From contig CAJXPP010000147.1 of the NCBI GenBank assembly GCA_913058195.1, forward strand, positions 1 to 5,863: 5,863 nucleotides of DNA, given 5' to 3'. The notes under the pieces were generated by a model. That model was given only the letters and a program-made list of their open reading frames with translations. It was not told the origin of the DNA and did no database searches. Position numbers and translations under genes: made by a program. How positions within the stretch are numbered: position 1 is the stretch's first letter; every line of letters starts with the position of its first letter. This document shows positions 1-5,816 of this stretch, piece by piece. Source of the DNA: an uncultured Gammaproteobacteria bacterium (GTDB taxonomy: Bacteria > Pseudomonadota > Gammaproteobacteria > Nitrosococcales > Methylophagaceae).

Positions 1-60
1 GTGTGAACTCAAGTCAAATAAAATACTCTAAACTTCTTTGACTCTTCTAGCTAACTCATA

Positions 61-66
61 AAGAGA
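61..66 (+). promoter_or_regulatory. Ribosome binding site for sbmA (fixes the GTG start)
   Basis: AAGAGA lies 8 bases before the GTG at 75. No ATG or other better start lies between this GTG and the in-frame TAG at 48-50. The protein from this GTG begins MFLSFFPKPK, which matches the N-terminus of E. coli SbmA as I remember it. Together these fix the start. Confidence 0.55.
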
Positions 67-74
67 AATACGCC

Positions 75-1367
75 GTGTTTTTATCCTTCTTCCCCAAACC
101 AAAATTATTCTTTATTAGTTTCGCCCTATGGGCTCTTGCCAGTGTTTTGGGCTGGTACTTAGTAGTCCAAAACTTGGGCCATTTAAGTTTAGGCTCTTTG
201 TTTGGCGTTCTTTTTCCTGAGGCGCTTGCCCAAAGCGCTGATGCAACAGCTCAAGCGGCTTTTCAAACAGCACAAAAGTCCGCACTTAATATCTGGCAGT
301 ACCAATATATGGCGGTGTGTTATGTCCTATTTATTGGTGCTTGGATAGTTTATGGCGGTCAAAAATGGGCAAAATGGTCAGTAATTGGTTCGGGCTTGAT
401 TGTATTTATCACATGGTTTCAAGTGCAAGTGAGTGTGATGATCAACGCTTGGTATGGCAATTTTTATAATTTAATTCAAAAAGCCCTCACCACGCCAAAT
501 TCAATTACTGGCGATGAGTATTACTCACAACTGTTCACCTTTGCGACTATAGCCTTGATAGCTATAACCGTTGCCGTATTAAATAACTTCTTTGTTAGCC
601 ATTATGTATTTCGCTGGCGTACGGCTATGAATGATTACTACACATCGAAATGGTCACAAGTTCGTCAGATTGAAGGGGCTTCACAGCGTATTCAAGAAGA
701 TACAATGCGTTTTGCTACTATCGTTGAAACACTAGGTGTTAATTTCCTAAATGCCATAATGACATTAATAGCCTTCTTACCCATTCTATGGGGATTATCA
801 GGCTATGTTAAAACATTACCAATTATTGGTGAGGTATCTCAAGCCCTCGTTTTTGTCGCAATCATATGGTCAATTATAGGGACAGTATTTCTAGCCGTTG
901 CAGGTATTAAGTTGCCGGGTTTGGAGTTTAAAAATCAGCGTGTCGAAGCAGCTTATCGAAAAGAGCTTGTCTATGGTGAAGATCATGACGATCGCGCCGA
1001 ACCAATGAAACTTATCGAGCTATTTTCAAATGTGCGACAAAACTATTTCCGTCTTTACTTCCACTATTTATATTTCAATGTAGTACGTTATGGCTACCTA
1101 CAAGCAGGTGTATTAATTCCACTCATTGCCTTAGGCCCATCTATTATTGCTGGCGCACTCACCTTAGGTGTAATGCAACAAATAAGTAATGCATTTAACC
1201 AAGTTGAAGACTCTTTCCAATTATTAGTTAAATCATGGACGACTATTGTTGAGCTTCTGTCTATTTATAAACGTCTAGCAGCATTTGAAGCTGCAATTAA
1301 TCATCAACCTCTGCCGGATATTGATCAAGAGTTTATCGCTGCAAAGGCTGAAGAAATAACTGTTTAA
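75..1367 (+). CDS. sbmA: SbmA/BacA-family peptide antibiotic transporter
   Basis: This is a 430-residue inner-membrane protein of the SbmA/BacA family. These are proton-driven importers that carry microcins, proline-rich antimicrobial peptides, bleomycin-type drugs and similar compounds from periplasm to cytoplasm. Unlike ABC exporters of similar fold they have no ATPase domain, and none is seen here. Family landmarks in order are: the N-terminus MFLSFFPKPK; NAWYGNFYNLIQ (124-135); NNFFVSHYVFRWRTAMN (170-186); EGASQRIQEDTMRF (200-213); NAIMTLIAFLPIL (226-238); GIKLPGLEFKNQRVEAAYRK (277-296) followed by ELVYGED; and NYFRLYFHYLYFN (323-335). Hydrophobic stretches fit several membrane helices at about 12-31, 77-93, 103-121, 152-174, 222-243, 256-278, 341-372. 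Compared with the 406-residue E. coli protein, the first periplasmic loop is about 15 residues longer and rich in Ala and Gln (about 48-70). The C-terminus also carries a longer acidic tail. The start is GTG with an AAGAGA site. The gene appears to stand alone; its promoter is not clear in the 74 bases available. The family call is near certain from motif identity; substrates are inferred from the family. Confidence 0.95.
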   Translation: MFLSFFPKPKLFFISFALWALASVLGWYLVVQNLGHLSLGSLFGVLFPEALAQSADATAQAAFQTAQKSALNIWQYQYMAVCYVLFIGAWIVYGGQKWAKWSVIGSGLIVFITWFQVQVSVMINAWYGNFYNLIQKALTTPNSITGDEYYSQLFTFATIALIAITVAVLNNFFVSHYVFRWRTAMNDYYTSKWSQVRQIEGASQRIQEDTMRFATIVETLGVNFLNAIMTLIAFLPILWGLSGYVKTLPIIGEVSQALVFVAIIWSIIGTVFLAVAGIKLPGLEFKNQRVEAAYRKELVYGEDHDDRAEPMKLIELFSNVRQNYFRLYFHYLYFNVVRYGYLQAGVLIPLIALGPSIIAGALTLGVMQQISNAFNQVEDSFQLLVKSWTTIVELLSIYKRLAAFEAAINHQPLPDIDQEFIAAKAEEITV

Positions 1368-1377
1368 TTTACTACAC

Positions 1378-1407
1378 TAGAGTCAGAAACTATTATGTCT
1401 GGCTCTA
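1378..1407 (+). terminator. Hairpin just after sbmA, without a T tract
   Basis: TAGAGTCAGA (1378-1387) pairs with TCTGGCTCTA (1398-1407) over 10 base pairs including one G-T wobble, with a 10-base loop. It begins 10 bases after the sbmA stop. No T run follows, so it is not a standard intrinsic terminator. It could protect the 3' end of the mRNA or support factor-dependent termination. The stem is seen; its role is inferred. Confidence 0.4.
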
Positions 1408-1453
1408 ATGGCACTATCGAGTAAAAAACACACAAAAGAAACAGAGGGATTAT

Positions 1454-1497
1454 TAACACTAATCAGCTAATTAGTGACGCTTGCACTGCGAGTGTTA
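1454..1497. repeat. Overlapping inverted repeats built on CACT/AGTG
   Basis: CACTAAT (1457-1463) and ATTAGTG (1470-1476) form a hairpin with a 6-base loop. The full 20 bases 1457-1476 are palindromic except for one mismatched pair. A competing outer pairing joins TAACACT (1454-1460) to AGTGTTA (1491-1497), and a further CACT sits at 1484-1487. The arrangement could be a protein-binding operator or alternative RNA folds in the sbmA 3' end. Chance is possible in such AT-rich DNA. Confidence 0.35.
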
Positions 1498-1524
1498 TTG
1501 TTTATAAACTCCAGTAAGTTATTT

Positions 1525-1565
1525 TAGGGCTATAAGGTCAATACAGTTGCCAGTCCTATTTTTTT
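1525..1565 (+). terminator. Terminator-like stem with T7 tract before ygjP
   Basis: TAGGGCT (1525-1531) pairs with AGTCCTA (1552-1558), 7 base pairs with one G-T wobble. An imperfect inner stem between GGTCAA and TTGCC extends it, leaving a small bulge. Seven T residues follow directly (1559-1565). It reads as an intrinsic terminator for transcripts from the sbmA side or from a short RNA in the gap. It could also be an attenuator for ygjP, whose ATG lies 33 bases further on. Confidence 0.45.
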
Positions 1566-1586
1566 CATTGCTCAATCTACCGATGA

Positions 1587-1592
1587 TAGAAT
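1587..1592 (+). promoter_or_regulatory. Possible -10 element of ygjP
   Basis: TAGAAT matches the sigma-70 -10 consensus in five of six bases. Six bases separate it from the ygjP ATG, which would put the transcription start at or next to the start codon. No convincing -35 is seen at 16-18 bases upstream (the sequence there is TTCATT-like), so this is weak. It agrees with the lack of a Shine-Dalgarno sequence before ygjP. Confidence 0.25.
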
Positions 1593-1598
1593 TCTGCT

Positions 1599-2015
1599 AT
1601 GAGTCAATTAAAATATTTAGCTGCATATCCCCAAGCAGTTCAGGAACAGATTAGTGCCGCACTTGCTGATGATACCCTTGGTCAATTTTTGTTAAACAAG
1701 TACCCTGTCACTCACGCAATTAAAACCAATAAAGCATTATATTCTTATGTCATTGAGCTAAAGAACGAATATATGCGTCAGTCTAACCCTTTAAGTAAGG
1801 TGCTTTACGATGACAAACTCGATGTATTGCATCAGGCTTTGGGGTTGCATACTTTTATCTCTAGAGTGCAAGGCAGTAAATTAAAAGCTAAAAATGAAAT
1901 GCGGATCGGCTCAGTATTTAAACAGGCACGCACTGAATTCTTAACGATGATCGTCGTGCATGAATTAGCGCATCTAAGAGAAAAAGATCACAATAAGGCA
2001 TTCTATAAATTATGA
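1599..2015 (+). CDS. ygjP: YgjP-like zinc metallopeptidase (M48/DUF45-like), ends at an in-frame TGA
   Basis: The 138-residue product matches the YgjP family of small, SprT/WLM-like putative metal-dependent hydrolases. Zinc-site motif HELAH lies at 121-125, with a further His at 131 in the pattern HELAHLREKDHNKAF. Other family landmarks are NKALYSYVIELKNEYMR (44-60), KVLYDDKLDVLHQALGLHT (67-85) and SRVQGSKLKAKNEMRI (88-103). The start ATG aligns with the E. coli N-terminus from memory. No clear Shine-Dalgarno sequence precedes it. The frame stops at TGA 2013-2015, where E. coli YgjP has Cys (FYQLCCHMEP). The next 28 codons still read THMEPNYHQLEF..., and the stop at 2100-2102 would give 167 residues, the usual family length. 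The catalytic residues stay in the short form but the conserved C-terminal segment is lost. Explanations are a recent nonsense mutation, a sequencing error, UGA read-through or selenocysteine. The cellular role of YgjP is not well established. The family call is strong; functionality is uncertain. Confidence 0.85.
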   Translation: MSQLKYLAAYPQAVQEQISAALADDTLGQFLLNKYPVTHAIKTNKALYSYVIELKNEYMRQSNPLSKVLYDDKLDVLHQALGLHTFISRVQGSKLKAKNEMRIGSVFKQARTEFLTMIVVHELAHLREKDHNKAFYKL

Positions 2016-2102
2016 ACTCATATGGAACCCAATTATCATCAATTGGAATTTGATATGCGCCTTTACCTCACCTACTTAGATCGTGTGGGAAAACTGTATT
2101 AA
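2013..2102 (+). pseudogene. ygjP: In-frame continuation of ygjP beyond the TGA (conserved C-terminus)
   Basis: Codon 139 is TGA. It is followed in the same frame by ACT CAT ATG GAA CCC and so on to TAA at 2100-2102. The 28 residues include THMEPNYHQLEFDMRLYLTY, which matches the C-terminal segment of E. coli YgjP (CHMEPQYHQLEFDTRLWLT, recalled). The frame is intact with no other lesion, so the change from an intact Cys codon is a single base (TGT or TGC to TGA). The true gene end is supported by an intrinsic terminator that overlaps the TAA. Read as one gene, 1599-2102 encodes 167 residues. Confidence 0.75.
2019..2057 (+). other. Stem-loop 3' of the in-frame TGA
   Basis: CCAATT (2029-2034) pairs perfectly with AATTGG (2041-2046) around the 6-base loop ATCATC. 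An outer CATAT (2019-2023) pairs with ATATG (2053-2057). The loop begins 19 bases after the TGA, within the range of bacterial selenocysteine insertion elements. However, the loop has no G in its first positions, a feature those elements normally need. The stem falls on codons for the conserved residues PNYHQLE, so it may be incidental. Confidence 0.3.
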
Positions 2103-2118
2103 CTCTAATACAGTTTTT
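2090..2118 (+). terminator. Intrinsic terminator of ygjP
   Basis: AAAACTGTATTA (2090-2101) pairs perfectly with TAATACAGTTTT (2106-2117) around the 4-base loop ACTC, ending in a run of five T (2114-2118). The 5' arm contains the last ygjP codons, and the TAA at 2100-2102 sits at the top of the stem. The A-rich 5' arm could also let it act weakly on the other strand. Confidence 0.75.
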
Positions 2119-2177
2119 GCTATGGTTAAGGCAATATAGATAAGCTTAAAAAATAACGGCATAATGCATAGCACAAT

Positions 2178-2209
2178 GTCAGTTAATAATAATTAAAAGT
2201 CACACTGAC
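2178..2209. repeat. Inverted repeat in the metY leader
   Basis: GTCAGT (2178-2183) and ACTGAC (2204-2209) are perfect inverted repeats 20 bases apart. A nested GTCA (2199-2202) also pairs with TGAC (2206-2209). A possible -10, CATAAT (2160-2165), lies just upstream without a good -35, which would place the repeat at the start of the mRNA. I see no pair of MetJ boxes (AGACGTCT-like), no MetR-type TGAA-N5-TTCA site and no recognisable SAM riboswitch. The repeat may be a regulator site or chance. Confidence 0.25.
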
Positions 2210-2240
2210 CTAGAATAACAATCATCATCAGGAGAAAAAT

Positions 2241-3518
2241 ATGAAGCTGGAATCCTTAGCCTTGCACCATGGCTACACTTCAGAAGAAACAACCAAGGCA
2301 GCGGCTGTTCCAATCTATCAAACAACATCCTACACCTTCGATAATACCCAACATGGTGCCGATCTATTTGATCTAAAAGTACCTGGTAATATCTATACTC
2401 GCATCATGAACCCGACTACTGACGTTCTCGAAAAACGTGTAGCAGCAATGGAAGGTGGTATTGCTGGTTTAGCATTAGCATCTGGTATGGCTGCAATTAC
2501 TTACGCGATTCAATGTATTTGCTCTACTGGTGACAATATTATAAGTACCAGCCAACTCTACGGTGGCACATATAATTTATTTGCACACGCCTTTCCCCGT
2601 CAAGGGATCGAGACACGCATGTTTTCACATGAAGATTTCGAAGGTTTTGAAAATGCGATTGATGACAAAACCAAAGCGATTTTCTGTGAATCAATTGGCA
2701 ACCCTGCAGGAAATATAGTCGATATTGAAAAACTGTCTGAAATTGCACATCGGCATGGCATTCCACTAATTGTAGACAATACGGTAGCAACACCTTTCTT
2801 ATGCCGACCTTTTGAACTTGGTGCTGATATTGTTGTTCATTCACTGACAAAATACATTGGCGGCCATGGCACCTCTATTGGTGGCATGATCGTGGATTCA
2901 GGTACATTTGACTGGGCTGCAAACAAAGAACGCTTCCCAGAGCTCAATGAGCCTGATCCAGCCTATCACGGTGTTATTTATACCGAAGCATTAGGTCCTG
3001 CCGCCTATATTGGCCGCTGTCGTGTTGCACCATTACGAAATACAGGTGCAGCTATTTCACCAATGAACTCATTTCAAATATTGCAAGGCTTAGAAACACT
3101 AGGCCTTCGCATGGAAAGACACTGTGACAATGCTGAACAATTAGCAGAATATTTACAAAATCACCCTAAGGTTGACTGGGTTAACTATGCTGCACTGGCT
3201 AATAGCCCATACAATGAAGTGTGCAAAAAGGTCACTCAAGGCAAGGCTTCAGGTATTCTAAGTTTTGGCATTAAAGGTGGCGTTGAATCAGGAACACAAT
3301 TTATTGATGCCTTAGAAATGATTTTACGACTGGTCAATATTGGCGATGCGAAATCATTAGCCTGTCATCCTGCATCAACAACTCACCGACAACTTAATGA
3401 AGAAGAACTAATTAAAGCAGGCGTAAGTTCAGACTTAGTGAGGATTTCTGTTGGCATTGAGAATATTGATGACATCATTGCCGATGTTAGCCAGGCACTG
3501 GACAAAGTAAGCACTTAA
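2241..3518 (+). CDS. metY: O-acetylhomoserine sulfhydrylase (aminocarboxypropyltransferase)
   Basis: This is a 425-residue cytoplasmic enzyme of the Cys/Met-metabolism PLP family (fold type I). It most likely joins O-acetyl-L-homoserine and sulfide to form L-homocysteine and acetate, giving a direct route to methionine. The PLP lysine is K204 in SLTKYIGGHG (201-210). Other family sites are YTRIMNPT (52-59, phosphate contact from the partner subunit), SGMAA (81-85), GGTYNLF (108-114, ring-stacking Tyr), ESIGNPAG (150-157), VDNTVATP (178-185, Asp179 to the pyridine nitrogen) and RISVGIE (401-407, carboxylate-binding Arg). The length near 425 and the long segment around 225-260 (WAANKERFPELNEPDPAYHG) fit the MetY group rather than the shorter MetB/MetC/MetZ enzymes of about 380-400 residues. 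AGGAGA (2230-2235) lies 5 bases before the ATG, a strong ribosome binding site. It stands alone between two terminators. No broken motif is seen. The enzyme class is near certain; donor specificity is inferred from the subgroup. Confidence 0.95.
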   Translation: MKLESLALHHGYTSEETTKAAAVPIYQTTSYTFDNTQHGADLFDLKVPGNIYTRIMNPTTDVLEKRVAAMEGGIAGLALASGMAAITYAIQCICSTGDNIISTSQLYGGTYNLFAHAFPRQGIETRMFSHEDFEGFENAIDDKTKAIFCESIGNPAGNIVDIEKLSEIAHRHGIPLIVDNTVATPFLCRPFELGADIVVHSLTKYIGGHGTSIGGMIVDSGTFDWAANKERFPELNEPDPAYHGVIYTEALGPAAYIGRCRVAPLRNTGAAISPMNSFQILQGLETLGLRMERHCDNAEQLAEYLQNHPKVDWVNYAALANSPYNEVCKKVTQGKASGILSFGIKGGVESGTQFIDALEMILRLVNIGDAKSLACHPASTTHRQLNEEELIKAGVSSDLVRISVGIENIDDIIADVSQALDKVST

Positions 3519-3538
3519 TTTAGCCAGTAATATAATCT

Positions 3539-3566
3539 AAAAAGCCCTGACTATCAGGGCTTTTTT
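3539..3566. terminator. Bidirectional intrinsic terminator between convergent genes
   Basis: AAAAAGCCCTGA (3539-3550) pairs with TCAGGGCTTTTT (3554-3565) around a 3-base loop, with a strong GCCCTGA/TCAGGGC core. The T6 run (3561-3566) serves metY on the plus strand. The A run on the left gives a matching U tract for the minus-strand GGDEF/EAL gene, whose stop lies 14 bases away at 3580-3582. Confidence 0.9.
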
Positions 3567-3579
3567 AGTTATAGAAGCG

Positions 3580-5481
3580 CTAGTGTGTCGTTGATAATAA
3601 TTCTATTAATCCCATTTTATCAACCGGCTGAGATAAGAAATAACCTTGGATACACTCACAGCCTATGTTTTGTAAGTACTCAAGCTGCTGTTGGGTTTCT
3701 ACGCCCTCTGCAATAACGTTAAGTTGATATATTTTGGCAAGATCATGAATAGTCTTAACCACTTTTGCCAATGATTCATCATCAGAAAATAAATCGTTGA
3801 TAAATGAACGATCTATTTTTAAATTGGTAGCTGGATAGAGTATTAATTGATTAAATGACGTATAACCAGTACCAAAATCATCCAAAGACAATGAAAACCC
3901 TTTACTAGCAAACTCATTCAACACCTTTATAACTATTGGATTATCAGGTACCAGAGCTGTTTCAGTCACTTCTATGTCAATAAGTGAACACGGTAAATTA
4001 TAACTTTCTACAATCGCTTTTACCTTCTGGGGGAAGTTCTCATCTAGCAGTTCTACACCAGAAATATTAATTGATAATTTACCCTCAAAACCAGTCGCTT
4101 CACGAATTAAAGTAAAGTCTTTAATCGCATTATTTAACACCCATTCATCCAGAGCTTTAATTAAGCCGATTGATTCAGCAACGGGTATAAATACGTCTGG
4201 ACCATAACCGGCCAACTCAACAGAATGGCAGCGCAATAAGGCTTCTATTGCAACAATTTCTTTTGTTTCTCCGGAAAATATAGGTTGGTATACCAAGGAA
4301 AAATCTTGTTTTTCAACAGCCCTTTTCAAACCCGTTTCTATATTTTGTCTTTCTGATAATTCATTAGCGGTTTCATTATCAAAAAATTGAAAATTATTAT
4401 TACCTTTTCTTTTCGCTTTATACATTGCAGCATCTGCATAGCGGACTAATTCTATATCTGTCGAAGTGTCACTTGGGCAAACAGATATACCTAAACTAGC
4501 GTAAACAGGATAAATATTACCATCGACGTTATAGCCTCCTTGAAATAAATTTAAGATACGTTTTGCTACTATCTCAGCATCTTGAGGACTCTCTAATTCT
4601 TTTAATATAACCACAAACTCATCACCTGCTAATCGAGCGATATCATCACTTAAATCGACCGCTAGATCTTCGTCAGTTGTATCAATGCGTACAGATTCAC
4701 TCAGTCTTTTTCCAAAATGAATTAATAGCTTATCACCCACTTCGTGGCCATAGTTATCATTGACAAATTTAAAATTATCTAAGTCGATATAGAGTAAAGC
4801 GGTAAACTGATCTTTATGTCGTTGTTGTAATATTCGAGCGAAGTTTTGTTGAAAACTCCAACGATTCGGTAACCCTGTAAGCGAGTCATAGAATGCAACC
4901 CTATGGATTTCATTATCGTGAAGCTTTAAAACTAATTTATAGGCATACTCTTCAGAATATAATGCAACAAGACAAATTGCCGATAACGCGAGCAGTGTTA
5001 AAACAAATCGAATTGCAATGACTTGAGAATAATCTGCCTGTAAGAATTGAGAAAGAGGTGTTAAAAGAAATAAGCCACATAAGAGTATAAAACTGCCGGA
5101 CATTGCAGCTGCAAACCAGAATCGATTAATAAACAAAGTAATAGCGAATAAAGGATATATCCACAATATGCCTGTATTATCAACGCCTCCTGAGTATAGC
5201 AATGTAAAGGTTAATACAAATATAATGCCATTAAGAACAAAAACAGAACGTTCAACCTTATTGGATATTTTGAGTATATAGAGATTAACAAGCCCAATAC
5301 TCGTGGCCCCAAGTAAAATTGCTCCCATAATGAAGCGTTGTTCGATAACAGAAAGAGTACCAAATACTAATAAAAACAGACCGCCACTAAGGCTTAATCC
5401 TTTGCAAATAAGAATTCGTCTCTCACGGCGAACGTTAATGAGCTCTTGACTACTTTTCCATTTTTCCAGTAAATTATCCAA
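3580..5481 (-). CDS. Membrane GGDEF-EAL protein (cyclic-di-GMP synthesis/breakdown)
   Basis: This 633-residue protein has a short cytoplasmic N-terminus, six likely membrane helices (about 24-42, 49-70, 79-97, 104-120, 122-141, 154-176), then GGDEF (about 196-368) and EAL (about 385-630) domains. The membrane part holds SGGVDNTGILWIYPL (97-111), a pattern typical of uncharacterised sensor regions of such proteins; its signal is unknown. The GGDEF domain has DSLTGLPNR (199-207), YIDLDNFKFVNDNYGHEVGD (231-250) and active-site motif AGDEF (285-289). The first Gly is replaced by Ala, a variant still found in active cyclases. The usual RxxD inhibitory site reads DLSD, so product inhibition there is probably absent. 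The EAL domain keeps all catalytic positions: EALLR (413-417), N472, E504/E507 in EVTET, DDFGTGY (534-540), K555, E592 in AEGVET and Q612. Phosphodiesterase activity (c-di-GMP to pGpG) is therefore likely; cyclase activity is possible. Such proteins control motility and biofilm. The start is TTG; the next Met is residue 52, inside the second helix. Confidence 0.93.
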   Translation of the reverse strand: MDNLLEKWKSSQELINVRRERRILICKGLSLSGGLFLLVFGTLSVIEQRFIMGAILLGATSIGLVNLYILKISNKVERSVFVLNGIIFVLTFTLLYSGGVDNTGILWIYPLFAITLFINRFWFAAAMSGSFILLCGLFLLTPLSQFLQADYSQVIAIRFVLTLLALSAICLVALYSEEYAYKLVLKLHDNEIHRVAFYDSLTGLPNRWSFQQNFARILQQRHKDQFTALLYIDLDNFKFVNDNYGHEVGDKLLIHFGKRLSESVRIDTTDEDLAVDLSDDIARLAGDEFVVILKELESPQDAEIVAKRILNLFQGGYNVDGNIYPVYASLGISVCPSDTSTDIELVRYADAAMYKAKRKGNNNFQFFDNETANELSERQNIETGLKRAVEKQDFSLVYQPIFSGETKEIVAIEALLRCHSVELAGYGPDVFIPVAESIGLIKALDEWVLNNAIKDFTLIREATGFEGKLSINISGVELLDENFPQKVKAIVESYNLPCSLIDIEVTETALVPDNPIVIKVLNEFASKGFSLSLDDFGTGYTSFNQLILYPATNLKIDRSFINDLFSDDESLAKVVKTIHDLAKIYQLNVIAEGVETQQQLEYLQNIGCECIQGYFLSQPVDKMGLIELLSTTH

Positions 5482-5491
5482 AAATGTTTAG

Positions 5492-5495
5492 TCCT
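5492..5495 (-). promoter_or_regulatory. Ribosome binding site for the TTG start of the GGDEF-EAL gene
   Basis: Read on the minus strand, AGGA lies 10 bases before the TTG at 5481-5479. The spacing is slightly long. No ATG or GTG in this frame lies nearby, and the first internal Met (residue 52) would remove the first membrane helix, so TTG is the best start. A TTG start together with a wide spacer suggests modest translation. Confidence 0.45.
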
Positions 5496-5577
5496 AACTA
5501 TGGGTTGCCAGAGATACAATTAAGTTATAAGGCTGTTTTAGGCACTTAAATACAGAGTAATTTAGTACTATTACAAA

Positions 5578-5816
5578 CTATTGTTGACGTTCCAACGTAG
5601 CACATCCAGCACTCGCATTCTCCCATGCCTCCACATAACACGCCCCAATCTTATCCTCAGCCAAAATATTCCCATGAATAAAACCATGACTTGGTGTTGA
5701 AACCCATGTGAATGATTGATTATCTGGATAGATTACGCCAAAGAAGTGTTTAGTGCCATCGCCATAAGTAAAAGTGCCGCGAAAACGGCGATCTTTTTGC
5801 TCAGTAATTGTAATAA
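5578..5816 (-). CDS. C-terminal fragment of an unrecognised protein
   Basis: A minus-strand frame is open from the last genomic base to TAG at 5580-5578, giving 78 complete codons with no start codon because the contig ends. The fragment begins ITITEQKDRRFRGTFTYGDG and continues with FFGVIYPDNQSFTWVST, then HGFIHGNILAEDKIGACYVE and ends GCATLERQQ. It alternates short beta-like segments with Gly turns and has two Cys (59 and 71) that could pair if exported. There is no membrane helix or catalytic motif that I recognise. A small beta-barrel fold is a guess only. It lies 96 bases upstream of the GGDEF-EAL gene on the same strand with no clear terminator between, so the two might be cotranscribed. 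Codon choice and the protein-like pattern support a real gene, but function is unknown. Confidence 0.6.

Noticed and set aside
19..43. Possible sbmA promoter pieces (TAAAAT at 19-24, TTGACT at 38-43)
   Set aside because: TAAAAT would need a -35 outside the window. TTGACT would need a -10 that falls on the ribosome binding site and does not match the consensus.
1395..1424. Nine-codon open frame MSGSNGTIE after sbmA
   Set aside because: It has no ribosome binding site and its start lies in the loop of a hairpin. There is no evidence that it is translated.
2539..2850. 103-codon minus-strand open frame opposite metY
   Set aside because: It lies entirely inside metY, which has all family motifs. 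The translation looks like no known protein and no ribosome binding site supports it. It is an antisense shadow.
5563..5570. TAGTACTA palindrome between the partial gene and the GGDEF-EAL gene
   Set aside because: It is an 8-base palindrome in very AT-rich sequence without a second copy or a T tract. Chance is the simplest explanation.
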